Source: Leifsonia shinshuensis (GTDB lineage Bacteria > Actinomycetota > Actinomycetes > Actinomycetales > Microbacteriaceae). Taken from it: a stretch of 64,000 bases of DNA. This document shows positions 32,380 through 40,678 of this stretch, piece after piece. The notes beneath the pieces were generated by a model. That model was not told where the DNA came from, ran no database searches, and saw only the letters and a list, made by a program, of their open reading frames with translations. How positions within the stretch are numbered: position 1 is the stretch's first letter; every line of letters begins with the position of its first letter. The stretch is from contig NZ_JAHHZQ010000002.1 in the NCBI RefSeq assembly GCF_022606355.1, forward strand, positions 558,001-622,000, written 5' to 3'. Position numbers and translations under genes: made by a program.

Positions 32380-33409
32380 CTTCGCTGCGCGCTGCCACGG
32401 TCACTCGAGCGTCCGCGAGCCGGAGGTCCGACGAGAGCTGGGCGAGGCTGCGTCGCGACGGCGTGAACAGCAGCGCCGCCGCGTTCGCCAGGGCCAGGAG
32501 GGTGGCGGCGAGGTCGAGTCCTGCGCCGGAGAGCAGGATGCACCCTCCGATGCCCACGAGCAGTCGGAGCGGCCGCGCGGCGACGGCGGGGAACCGGCCC
32601 GGCTGCGCGCGGAGCAGCACGGCACGCTCGCCGAGCGTCGCACCTGTCGCCAGGACGAATCGGGCGTGCACCGCGAAGGCCAGCAGGGTGCCCGCGACCG
32701 CGACGGCGGGCGCGTCCCCGGGTGTCGCGAGGAGACGCACGGCGCCCGCCAGCAGCCCGGCGGCGAGGAGGTCGACGAGCCCGGCGGTCAGCCGGCGACC
32801 GGCGGTGACCGCCCGGGGCAGGTGTGCGTCGGCGCCGGCACGGTCCGCCCCCGGACGGACGAACGCGCGGGCGAGGAGCGACCCGAGCACCGCACCCGTG
32901 GTGTTCGTGGCCAGGTCGGTGACGTCGAAGAAGCGGTGAGCGCAGTGGAGGAGCCCCCACACGCCCGTGAGCTGTGTGGTCTCGACGAGAAGCGACACGC
33001 CGAAGCCGACGATCGCCGCGGCCGCCACGCCCCGGCGGAGGATCGCGCGCAGCAGGAAGCCCAGCGGCACGAAGAACACGACGTTGAGGGCCATCTCCTG
33101 CAGAACGGGGTTCCGGAGCAGCGGAGTCCCCGCCGCGGCGTAGTGGAGCGCTCCGCGGACGCTGTTCAGGGGATCGAGGATGGCGCCGACGCACCACGCG
33201 TCGTCTGGTCCGGGGAGGGGCGGGATCGTGTAGGTCCAGATCGCGAACGCGTAGACGACCGTCCCGATCCAGCCCGCCGTGCGCCAGAAGGTGAGGCCAC
33301 CGCGCCGGCGATAGCTCACGACCACGAACGGCACGGCGAAGAGCACGATCACGACCGCGCCCGCGGAGAGGGCGAGCGCGGCGGCGTTCAGGGCGGCATC
33401 CAGCGACAC
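32330..33409 (-). CDS. VanZ-like plus RDD-like membrane protein
   Basis: 359 residues. The first half is VanZ-like (NVVFFVPLGFLLRAILRRG, VETTQLTGVWG, DVTDLATNTTGAVLG), and after about residue 200 an RDD-type part follows (LTAGLVDLLAAGLLAGAV, GATLGERAV). VanZ relatives were first linked to teicoplanin resistance; most have no known role. The start is GTG 33409; the frame is open to 33496. It overlaps the TspO-like gene and is divergent from a second VanZ-like gene. Confidence 0.75.
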   Translation of the reverse strand: MSLDAALNAAALALSAGAVVIVLFAVPFVVVSYRRRGGLTFWRTAGWIGTVVYAFAIWTYTIPPLPGPDDAWCVGAILDPLNSVRGALHYAAAGTPLLRNPVLQEMALNVVFFVPLGFLLRAILRRGVAAAAIVGFGVSLLVETTQLTGVWGLLHCAHRFFDVTDLATNTTGAVLGSLLARAFVRPGADRAGADAHLPRAVTAGRRLTAGLVDLLAAGLLAGAVRLLATPGDAPAVAVAGTLLAFAVHARFVLATGATLGERAVLLRAQPGRFPAVAARPLRLLVGIGGCILLSGAGLDLAATLLALANAAALLFTPSRRSLAQLSSDLRLADARVTVAARSEVSPAAAAPRERRAQRP

Positions 33410-33495
33410 CCGACCATCATGCGCTCCAGCTGAGCATGAGAGACCTGAGGTCTGACACACAGGAATCCACATGGCCGGAGTCGTAGGCTGTGCCA

Positions 33496-33933
33496 ATGCC
33501 CTTCGACCGACGGATCCGTACCGGTGCGATCATCGCACTCGCCGGTTACGCGGTCTTCGTCGCCGTCATCGGCTTCTGGCCGACCCCGGTCGACCGGCCG
33601 TTCGACCCCGCGCTCTTCCGCTTCCTCATCACGCTGAGAGGCGTGGGCATCGCGCCGAAGGACGCGTACGACGTGATCGAGTTCACCGCGAACGTGGCGT
33701 TCTTCGTGGTGCCCGCCGTGCTGGTGGTGCTGATCGTCGGGCGGAGACGTTGGTGGATCGCGCCGGTCGGCGGCCTCCTGTGCAGCATCACCATCGAACT
33801 CGCCCAGCATTTCATGCTCCCGCACCGGTTCGGGACGGTGAACGACGTGATCGCGAACACGCTCGGAGCGCTGATCGGCTGCGGGATCGGCGTGCTCGTG
33901 CTGGGGCGACGGCCACAACCGCGCCGTTCTTGA
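33496..33933 (+). CDS. VanZ-like membrane protein (short)
   Basis: 145 residues with about four membrane segments and the VanZ motifs FTANVAFFVVPAVLVVLIVG, SITIELAQHFMLPHR and TVNDVIANTLGALIG. It is a single-domain relative of the divergent 359-aa protein. ATG 33496 is preceded by TAGGCT (33484-33489) at 6 nt, so probably leaderless. Confidence 0.78.
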   Translation: MPFDRRIRTGAIIALAGYAVFVAVIGFWPTPVDRPFDPALFRFLITLRGVGIAPKDAYDVIEFTANVAFFVVPAVLVVLIVGRRRWWIAPVGGLLCSITIELAQHFMLPHRFGTVNDVIANTLGALIGCGIGVLVLGRRPQPRRS

Positions 33934-33976
33934 CACGACCGTCGTTCGTGACACGATCGACTGGGCCCTGACACGA
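33931..33976. repeat. Three direct repeats TGACACGA upstream of the AEC transporter
   Basis: TGACACGA starts at 33931, 33949 and 33969 (spacings 18 and 20, near two helical turns). TTGACA at 33930 could be a -35 element. The array lies between the VanZ-like stop and ATG 34010, so it is a candidate operator. Confidence 0.55.
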
Positions 33977-34009
33977 TGGCAGGGAACGGCGAGAGGAGAC
34001 CGCGCAGCG

Positions 34010-34930
34010 ATGGCTGGAGTGCTGACCGGGTTCGCGATCATCGCCTTCGTCATCCTGGTCGGCTACATCGCGGGGCGTTTCGGCGTCGGCGGTCCGTCGG
34101 CGCCCTTCGTCCTCAATCGCATCGCGTTCTTCATCACCAACCCGGCACTGTTGTTCGTGACACTCGCGCACGCGGACCTCAGGGTGGTCTTCTCGACGCA
34201 GCTGCTGGTCGCTGCGATCGCCGCCGTCGTCACGGCGGGCGTGTTCCTGGTGCTCTCCCGGCTGTTCTTCCGCCGGCCGGCGCCGGAGACGACGATCGGC
34301 GCGCTCGGCGCCGGGTATGTCAACGCGAACAACATCGGCATCCCGGTGGCCGTCTACGTGCTCGGCAGCGCGTCGTTCGTGGCGCCCGTCCTGCTGCTGC
34401 AGCTGATCGTGTTCGCCCCGATCGCGCTCACCGTGCTCGACGTGACCAGCCGCGGCGCGGTCTCCGTGTGGTCGATCGTCACCCAGCCCGTGCGCAACCC
34501 GATGATCATCGCGTCAGTGCTCGGCATCCTCGTCGACGTATCCGGCCTCCACCTGCCCGACGCCGTCTACCAGCCGTTCGAGCTGATCGGCGGCGCCGCG
34601 GTGCCGCTCGTGCTGATGGCCTTCGGGATGTCGTTGCACGGGTCGCGCCCGCTGCAGGCGGGGCATGAGAGGGCCGAGATCGTCTCGGCCGTCGCGCTGA
34701 AGGTGGTGGGCATGCCGCTGATCGCGTTCCTGGCGGCCCGGTTCGTCTTCGGACTGGAAGGCCACGCCCTGTTCGCAGCGGTGGCGCTCGCCGCCCTGCC
34801 GACCGCTCAGAACGTGTACAACTTCGCCGCGCGCTACGAGCGCGGGATCCCGGTCGCGCGCGACGTCGTTCTGCTGACCACCCTCTTCGCCGTGCCCGCC
34901 CTGCTCGTCATAGCCGCCCTCCTCGCCTAG
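34010..34930 (+). CDS. AEC-family (auxin efflux carrier) transporter
   Basis: A 306-aa polytopic protein with the AEC two-bundle layout: five segments, a short loop, five segments. The motif GYVNANNIGIPVAVYVLG and the second-half ALPTAQNVYNFAARYERG are characteristic. Bacterial members export small organic acids such as malate or malonate; substrate unknown here. Its stop overlaps the stop of the convergent TPR gene by 4 nt. Confidence 0.88.
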   Translation: MAGVLTGFAIIAFVILVGYIAGRFGVGGPSAPFVLNRIAFFITNPALLFVTLAHADLRVVFSTQLLVAAIAAVVTAGVFLVLSRLFFRRPAPETTIGALGAGYVNANNIGIPVAVYVLGSASFVAPVLLLQLIVFAPIALTVLDVTSRGAVSVWSIVTQPVRNPMIIASVLGILVDVSGLHLPDAVYQPFELIGGAAVPLVLMAFGMSLHGSRPLQAGHERAEIVSAVALKVVGMPLIAFLAARFVFGLEGHALFAAVALAALPTAQNVYNFAARYERGIPVARDVVLLTTLFAVPALLVIAALLA

Positions 34931-35454
34931 TGGGGTCGGGCGGGCTGGGTGTGTTCGAGCGAGCGGAGGTACTCGGCGTTGCCCCGGACGGCAGCCTCGT
35001 AGCGCAGCAGGTCGGGGGTACGGATCCGGTCGACCGCCAGTTCCATGAGCTCGGCGACCGCGGCGTCGCTGCGCCCTGCCGCGTGCAGCGAGAGCGCGTG
35101 CCAGACCTGCACCGACTCCGAGTCGGGGAACTCCGCGCGGGCGCGGTCGAGCACGGCCAGCGATTCGTCGAACCGGTCGAGGTTGCGCAGCGTGCTGCCG
35201 TACTGCAGCAGGCACCGACGCAGGGTGTCGCCGTCGAGGCCGGCCGCGAGGGCGCGCTCGTAATACCCGGCAGCGGTGTGCTCCTCGCCCGCGGTGTCGT
35301 AGGAGCCGCCGACCTCGTACAGCACGTGCGGGTCGTCGGGATGCTCGGCGAGTACCTCCAGCAGGGCGGCGACGGTCGGCGCCATGTTGGAGCGGTCGCG
35401 CGCGGCGAAGAGCTCGGTGAGCCGGTCGAGCAGCTCGCGGGGAGTGGAGGCCAT
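34927..35454 (-). CDS. Tetratricopeptide repeat protein
   Basis: 175 residues with three to four TPR-like helix pairs (VLYEVGGSYDTAGEEHTAAG, TLRRCLLQYGSTLRNLDRFD, VWHALSLHAAGRSDAAVAEL). Similar short TPR proteins occur in Gram-positives without known function. ACCCTA (TAGGGT on the minus strand, 35461-35466) ends 6 nt before ATG 35454, inside the end of the upstream TOPRIM gene. Confidence 0.82.
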   Translation of the reverse strand: MASTPRELLDRLTELFAARDRSNMAPTVAALLEVLAEHPDDPHVLYEVGGSYDTAGEEHTAAGYYERALAAGLDGDTLRRCLLQYGSTLRNLDRFDESLAVLDRARAEFPDSESVQVWHALSLHAAGRSDAAVAELMELAVDRIRTPDLLRYEAAVRGNAEYLRSLEHTQPARPH

Positions 35455-35458
35455 GCCC

Positions 35459-36127
35459 TCACCCTAGGCGCGCTCGCCCCGACGGATCGCCGAGGAGGGC
35501 GGTGAGCGCGTCGCGGACGGGCGCGGGAAGCTCGTGCGCCGCGAGTTCGGCGGTCAGCAGCCGGCCGTACAGCTCCTTGCGGCCGGAGGTCGTGCCGAAG
35601 AAGCGGTGCAGCTGGGCGGTCACGTCCCTTCCGCGTTGGGCCGGCTGGCGCTGGAAGGTGCGGAACAGCCCGAGGTCTCCCGACCTCGCGAGCACGGCCT
35701 CCACCCGACTGGTGCCGAGCGCGATCAGCAGCTCTCCCTCGAGATCGGGTCGGCACACGGAGATCTCGTCGTCGCCCAATCCCGCGCGTCGGAAGAAGTT
35801 GGCCTCGCCCTCGTCGCACAGGCCGTGGAGGCGGACTCCGGAGGGCGCGAGGGCATCGACGAAACGCCGCACGCTCATCGCGCCGCCCATCGGAAGGATG
35901 GCGACACCCTCCGCCGCCGGATCGACGCCGAGGAGGCCGGCCGCCGCGTGGAGCGCGGCGCTGTCGCTCGCGCCCTCCACGAGCACGATGCCGGTCACCG
36001 CCTCCGGGAGTCGCCCGATGACCGCGCCCTCCCGACGTTCGCGCCGCGCCGTGGCGGCGGTGACGGCTCGCTCGAAGCCGGTCACGGCGTCGCCCCCGCC
36101 CGTCGGCTGTCGCGTCACGAGGCCCAT
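35459..36127 (-). CDS. TOPRIM-domain protein, OLD-like, without ATPase domain
   Basis: A 222-aa protein whose core matches the TOPRIM domain of OLD-family nucleases: IVLVEGASDSAALHAAAGLL has the conserved Glu, and HGLCDEGEANFFRRAG supplies the DxD-like acidic motif. OLD proteins normally carry an N-terminal ABC ATPase, which is absent both here and in the flanking genes. It may be a stand-alone nuclease or nucleotidyltransferase. ATG 36127 is preferred over 36145. Confidence 0.8.
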   Translation of the reverse strand: MGLVTRQPTGGGDAVTGFERAVTAATARRERREGAVIGRLPEAVTGIVLVEGASDSAALHAAAGLLGVDPAAEGVAILPMGGAMSVRRFVDALAPSGVRLHGLCDEGEANFFRRAGLGDDEISVCRPDLEGELLIALGTSRVEAVLARSGDLGLFRTFQRQPAQRGRDVTAQLHRFFGTTSGRKELYGRLLTAELAAHELPAPVRDALTALLGDPSGRARLG

Positions 36128-36172
36128 TCTGCCCCCTGTCGCCATCGCGACCGCGCGCGTACGGTGCTGCGC

Positions 36173-36442
36173 ATGAAGCTCATCATCTTCGTCGCGGGAG
36201 TCGCCGTCGGGTTCGTGATCGGATCGCGCGCGGGCCGTGGCGCCTACGAGAACATCCGGAACAAGTGGCAGGGGTTCTCCGACTCCGACCCGGTGCAGAA
36301 AGTGAAAGGCGACGTCCGCGACCTCGCGGGCCGTGCCGCATCCGACCTCGGAGACAAGGTGTCGGAGGCCGTGGGCAAGGCTTCCGACAAGCTCGACGAG
36401 GTCACCGGGAAGAGCGCAGGGACGGCCCCGACCGAAGCCTGA
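36173..36442 (+). CDS. YtxH-like small membrane protein
   Basis: 89 residues: one membrane segment (LIIFVAGVAVGFVIG), the SRAGRGAYENIRNKW motif directly after it, then an amphipathic, Asp/Lys-rich tail (VSEAVGKASDKLDEVTGKSA). Paralogue-like to the 62-aa protein at 12051. TACGGT (36160-36165) ends 7 nt before the ATG and there is no ribosome site. Confidence 0.75.
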   Translation: MKLIIFVAGVAVGFVIGSRAGRGAYENIRNKWQGFSDSDPVQKVKGDVRDLAGRAASDLGDKVSEAVGKASDKLDEVTGKSAGTAPTEA

Positions 36443-36467
36443 TGCTCCGACGGCTCCGAGCCGTTCC

Positions 36468-36998
36468 TCAGGCGCCCTCTGGCGGGTGTACGAGCAGTTC
36501 GACGCGTTCCGCCAGGTAGGCGTGGAAGTCCACGGTCTGATCGGAGGAGGCGCTCCAGCGCACGAGCGGCCGCCCTTCCCGCAGGATCAGCGGCCCCGGC
36601 GAGGCGCGCAAGGCGTCCGCCGTCAGGTCGAGGGGAGGGGCGTCGAAGTCGACCGTCTCGCCGTCGCGGAAGTGGCCGCGCTCCGCGGCCGCGCGGTAGG
36701 CGCGCCGGGTCTCGGCGGAGACCGAGACATACTGCGTGCGCCCGGGAGGGGTCGCCCGCACGAGGTGACCCGTCGCGTACAGGGTGCCGTCGGCGCCGAG
36801 CAGCAGCACGCCGAGCCTCCAGACCCGGCCCACTGGTTTGAGCACCGGCTCCCGGGGGATGCCGAGCGTGCGCCGCCGCGGCACGAGCACTGCGAGCGCC
36901 TCGTCGCGCGCCCCCGCCTCCGAGAGGCCGCGGGCCGCATCGTCGAGCGCGGTCCGGATGCCGGCTACGGCCTCCTCGTCGGCGCGCTGATCATCCAC
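36468..36998 (-). CDS. Hypothetical protein
   Basis: A 176-aa soluble protein, VLLLGADGTLYATGHLVRAT in the centre and HAYLAERVELLVHPPEGA at the C-terminus. I see no NUDIX box or other motif and do not recognise the family. Its first codons overlap the 3' end of the upstream gene (36991), so the two are likely co-transcribed. Confidence 0.6.
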   Translation of the reverse strand: MDDQRADEEAVAGIRTALDDAARGLSEAGARDEALAVLVPRRRTLGIPREPVLKPVGRVWRLGVLLLGADGTLYATGHLVRATPPGRTQYVSVSAETRRAYRAAAERGHFRDGETVDFDAPPLDLTADALRASPGPLILREGRPLVRWSASSDQTVDFHAYLAERVELLVHPPEGA

Positions 36999-37311
36999 GC
37001 ATCCGAGGATACGGGCCGGGCGCGGCCAGCCGATCGGCCGGGGTCGCCGCCCGGATCGAGAACGACGTGTCGTCGGTCACCATGATCAACTCGACGCCGT
37101 GCGAGTGCCGCAGCACCACCAGGGCCGACGAGTCCGACTCGGCCACGGCCTCCACCTGGTGCAGGAAGATGCGCGCCATCTCGTCGCTCACGTCGAAGTC
37201 ACGGCCGAGTGCGTGCACCACGAACGCGGGGCTCTGCGGAGGACGCGCCGCCAGCTGCGTCTCCCGCCGGAAACCGTCGACCGCCGTCCTCGCCGCTGCT
37301 GTCATCGTCAT
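36991..37311 (-). CDS. Hypothetical protein, first gene of a two-gene unit
   Basis: 106 residues, including SPAFVVHALGRDFDVSDEMA and SSALVVLRHSHGVELIMVTD. No membrane segment. ATG 37311 has GAGGGA upstream. Overlaps the following gene by 8 nt, suggesting coupled translation. Family not recognised. Confidence 0.6.
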   Translation of the reverse strand: MTMTAAARTAVDGFRRETQLAARPPQSPAFVVHALGRDFDVSDEMARIFLHQVEAVAESDSSALVVLRHSHGVELIMVTDDTSFSIRAATPADRLAAPGPYPRMRG

Positions 37312-37409
37312 CGGTCCCTCCCACCGTCGGCCGGGCACGGTCCCGGAACCTGAACGCTAGTCTCATCGTCGAACCTTTCCAGGGGGTTGACGAGGGGTTA
37401 GATAGGGAC

Positions 37410-38339
37410 ATGAAAACGCTCAGGCTTCCGAACGTCCCGATCCCCGCCTCCAACGTCATCCTCGGTCTCATGCGCATCACCCCGCTGAGCGACGAGGAGA
37501 TCCGGACGCTCGTCGGCACGGCGCGCGACGCCGGCATCACGATGTTCGACCACGCCGACATCTACGGCGACGAGCGGCACGGCTGCGAGACCCGCTTCGG
37601 CGATGCGGGCGCCGTGCCCGCGTCCGAGCGCGACCAGGTGATCATCCAGTCCAAGGTCGGCATCCGCGACGGCTACTTCGACTTCTCGCGCGAGCACATC
37701 CTCACGACCGTCGACGAATCGCTCGCCGCGCTGCGCACCGACTACCTCGACATCCTGCTGCTGCACCGCCCCGACACCCTCGTCGAGCCCGAGGAGGTCG
37801 CCGCCGCGTTCGACGAGCTCGAGGCTTCGGGCAAGGTGCGCGCCTTCGGCGTCTCCAACCAGACGCCCGGCCAGATCGAGTTGCTGCGACGCTGGGTGAA
37901 GCAGCCGCTCGGCGTCAACCAGGTGCAGCTGAGCATCACCCACTCGCCGATCATCGCGCAGGGCGTCGCCGCCAACATGGTCGCCCTCGACCAGTCGATC
38001 GACCGCGACAACGGCATCCTCGACTACGCGCGCCTGCACGACATCACGCTGCAGGCGTGGTCGCCCTACCAGAAGGGCTTCTTCGACGGCGTGTTCCTCG
38101 GTGACCGCGAGGACTATGCGGAGCTCAACGATGCGATCGACGAGCTCGCGTCGCGCTACGACATCACCCCGACGGGCATTGCGACCGCGTGGATCACCCG
38201 TCATCCCGCGAACATGCAGGTCGTGCTCGGCACCACGAACCCCGGGCGTGTGCAGGAGGCCGCGGCCGGTTCGGACGTGCCGCTCACGCGCGAGGAGTGG
38301 TACCGCCTGTTCCGGCTCGCCGGGCACATCCTCCCGTGA
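37410..38339 (+). CDS. Aldo/keto reductase, YdhF-like
   Basis: A 309-aa NADPH-dependent aldo/keto reductase. Catalytic tetrad: Asp and Tyr in FDHADIYGDE, Lys in QSKVGIRDG and His in LLLHRPD; the cofactor-binding end is QVVLGTTNPGRVQEA. Resembles E. coli YdhF. It is isolated, with TTGACG at 37387-37392 as a possible -35. Confidence 0.9.
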   Translation: MKTLRLPNVPIPASNVILGLMRITPLSDEEIRTLVGTARDAGITMFDHADIYGDERHGCETRFGDAGAVPASERDQVIIQSKVGIRDGYFDFSREHILTTVDESLAALRTDYLDILLLHRPDTLVEPEEVAAAFDELEASGKVRAFGVSNQTPGQIELLRRWVKQPLGVNQVQLSITHSPIIAQGVAANMVALDQSIDRDNGILDYARLHDITLQAWSPYQKGFFDGVFLGDREDYAELNDAIDELASRYDITPTGIATAWITRHPANMQVVLGTTNPGRVQEAAAGSDVPLTREEWYRLFRLAGHILP

Positions 38340-38441
38340 CGGCGGTGCACCCGCGGGCGGCGTGAACGTACCTGTCGGTATGTCCGTGCTCTTCCGGCGG
38401 GGTGCTCCCGCCACACCCCCGACCGGGATACGTTCGATCGC

Positions 38442-39647
38442 GTGGACGACGACCGGCTGAGCGCACTCCAGCGGTGGGTCGCGCGCGTGAGGCTGCTGCG
38501 CGTCGGCGCCGTGCGGCAAGGGCTCGCACGCCCAGCGGACTCGCCGCAGGCGTTCGTGGCCGGCCGGTCGAGTCTGCGCGTGCTCCTCGCAGGATCCGGC
38601 CCGGTGGTGGGCTGGGGTGTCGGCAGCCACGACCTGGCGCTGCCCGGTGCGGTCGCCCGCGCGATCGCGGCGACGACAGGCCGCGGCGTCGTCGTCGACG
38701 TGATCGCGGACCCGTCGGCGGGTGTGCGCAGGCTGGCCCGTCGGTTGCGCTCGGCGGAGGTGGGACGCTACGACGTCGTGATCCTCAGCGCTGCGGTCGC
38801 CGATGCGGTGCGGATGGTGGAGCCGGCGCGCTGGGGTGCGCGCGTCGAGGCGCTGATCCGAGAGGTCCGGGCGAACGGAGTGCCCGTCGTCGCCTGGCTG
38901 GGTGCTCACCCCATCCGCTCGCTGCCGCCGTTCGACGAGGAGTTCCGCGCCTTCCTGCAGGAGCAGGCGGAGCGCCTCAACCGTGCCGCCGCCCGGGCGT
39001 GCGGCGAAGCCGGGGCGACCTTCGTCCCGCTGCCGGCGTCACCCCAGGCGGAGGGCGGCCGTCACCGCAGTCCGGCCGACTATCTCTTTTGGGCACGGCG
39101 GATCGCCGACACGCTGGCGCCGGCGCTCATCGGCCACGAGATCGAGGAGGAGCACCGCGCCTCGGAGCCCGGGGACCGCGTGGCGGCGATCGAGCGGCTG
39201 CGCCTCGCCGAGCACAAGCGCGACGGGAGGCTGACCGGGCTGGTCGGCACCGCTCAGCGCACACTCGGCGCCGAGATCGCGATGTTCACCGTGTTGGACG
39301 ACAGCACCGAGTGGCCGCTGGCCGCGGTCGGGGCGTCGCTCACCGAGATCCCGATCGAGCAGTCGGCGTGCCTGCACACCATCCAGGCGCCGGACGGGAT
39401 GGTGGTGCCGGACGCCGAGCAGGACGAACGCTTCGCGTCGAGCGCGCTCGTGACCGGACCCGCGCACCTGCGCTTCTACGCCGGCTACCCGGTGGAGGCT
39501 CCGGATGGAACGCGCATCGGTGCGATGTGCGTCTTCGGCCGCACGCCCAGGCGTCCCTCCGAGTCGGAGGGCGACCTCGACGTGCTCCGTGAGCTCGCCC
39601 TCCTCGCCCAGCGCGAACTGTGGCGCTGGGATCCCGCCGCCCAGTAG
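38442..39647 (+). CDS. Degenerate SGNH-hydrolase-like domain fused to a GAF domain
   Basis: 401 residues. Residues about 45-225 look like an SGNH/GDSL hydrolase (LRVLLAGSGPVVGWGV at block I, RYDVVILSAAVADAV at block III, GGRHRSPADYLFWARRIADT at block V), but the catalytic GDS and GxND residues are replaced; only the block V His remains. Residues about 250-390 are a GAF domain (MFTVLDDSTEWPLAAVGASL, FYAGYPVEAPDGTRIG). A sensory rather than enzymatic role seems likely. GTG 38442 lies 7 nt after TACGTT (38429-38434). Confidence 0.7.
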   Translation: MDDDRLSALQRWVARVRLLRVGAVRQGLARPADSPQAFVAGRSSLRVLLAGSGPVVGWGVGSHDLALPGAVARAIAATTGRGVVVDVIADPSAGVRRLARRLRSAEVGRYDVVILSAAVADAVRMVEPARWGARVEALIREVRANGVPVVAWLGAHPIRSLPPFDEEFRAFLQEQAERLNRAAARACGEAGATFVPLPASPQAEGGRHRSPADYLFWARRIADTLAPALIGHEIEEEHRASEPGDRVAAIERLRLAEHKRDGRLTGLVGTAQRTLGAEIAMFTVLDDSTEWPLAAVGASLTEIPIEQSACLHTIQAPDGMVVPDAEQDERFASSALVTGPAHLRFYAGYPVEAPDGTRIGAMCVFGRTPRRPSESEGDLDVLRELALLAQRELWRWDPAAQ

Positions 39648-39691
39648 CCGCGGGCGGCCGCTTCGGAGGCGGCGATTCTGCGCCGCCTCGG

Positions 39692-40645
39692 TCAGGCGTC
39701 GGCGGCGCCGGCGGCGTCGGCGGCGGCCGTGAGCGCGGTGAGCGCGCGGTCGAGGGAGCCGCCGAGCGCCCACCGCTCGGCGAGGGCGTCGAGCGTCTCG
39801 CGCTGTTCGGCGGTCGGCACGCGCAGCCGAGCATCCACCGGCGCGATCGGGAGGTCGCGCACGACCTTCACCACTTTCGGTGCCACGGCGAGGTAGTCCA
39901 CGGCCGCGTCGAATCGCGCGCGCAGCGCCGGCTTCATCGCCGAGGCCGGGTCGGAGGCGGCGGCCTCGATCCCGGTGAGGTCGCCGTACTCGGTGAGCAG
40001 CGCCATCGCCGTCTTCTCGCCGACGCCGGCCACCCCGGGCAACCCGTCGGACGTATCGCCGCGCATCACCGCGAAGTCCGCGTACTGGCGCGCGTGGATG
40101 CCGTATTTCGCCACGACGACCGCGTCGGTCAGCACCTCCAGATTGCTCATTCCGCGCGCCGTGTAGACCACCCGCACATCCGCCTCGTCGTCCACCAACT
40201 GGAACAGGTCGCGGTCGCCCGTCACCACGTCCACCGGTCCGGACGCGCCGGTCGCGAGCGTGCCGATCACATCGTCGGCCTCGGCCTCCGCCGCGCCCAC
40301 GATCGGGATGCCGAGCGCGTCGAGCACCTCCCGGATGACCGGCACCTGCACCACCAGCTCGGCCGGCACCTCCTCGACGTCCACGCCCCCGGGGACCTCC
40401 TGCGCGACGCGGTGCGCCTTGTAGCTCGGGATGAGGTCGACGCGCCACCCCGGGCGCCAGTCGTCGTCCCAGCAGGCGACGAGCGACTCCGGACCGTACT
40501 CGGTCACCAGCTTCGCGATGATGTCGAGCAGCCCGCGCACCGCGTTGACGGGCGTGCCGTCCGGGGAGCGCACCGTATCTGGCACGCCGTAGAAGCCGCG
40601 GAAGTAGAGGGAAGCGCTGTCGAGGAGCATTGTTCGCCCGGTCAC
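39692..40645 (-). CDS. Stand-alone 5'-3' exonuclease (Pol I N-terminal domain-like)
   Basis: A 317-aa FEN/5'-nuclease. Metal-binding acidic residues lie in LLLDSASLYFRGFYG, EAEADDVIGTLA and VTGDRDLFQLV; the helix-three-turn-helix is MRGDTSDGLPGVAGVGEKTA. Such proteins remove RNA primers or flaps alongside DNA polymerase I and are common as separate genes in actinobacteria. Start GTG 40645 or ATG 40630. Confidence 0.9.
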   Translation of the reverse strand: MTGRTMLLDSASLYFRGFYGVPDTVRSPDGTPVNAVRGLLDIIAKLVTEYGPESLVACWDDDWRPGWRVDLIPSYKAHRVAQEVPGGVDVEEVPAELVVQVPVIREVLDALGIPIVGAAEAEADDVIGTLATGASGPVDVVTGDRDLFQLVDDEADVRVVYTARGMSNLEVLTDAVVVAKYGIHARQYADFAVMRGDTSDGLPGVAGVGEKTAMALLTEYGDLTGIEAAASDPASAMKPALRARFDAAVDYLAVAPKVVKVVRDLPIAPVDARLRVPTAEQRETLDALAERWALGGSLDRALTALTAAADAAGAADA

Positions 40646-40678
40646 AGCCCGATCATGCCATGCCGCTAAGGTGTGCGC

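Noticed and set aside
36468-36998. Second look as a NUDIX hydrolase
   Set aside because: No GX5EX7REUXEEXGU box; left as unknown.
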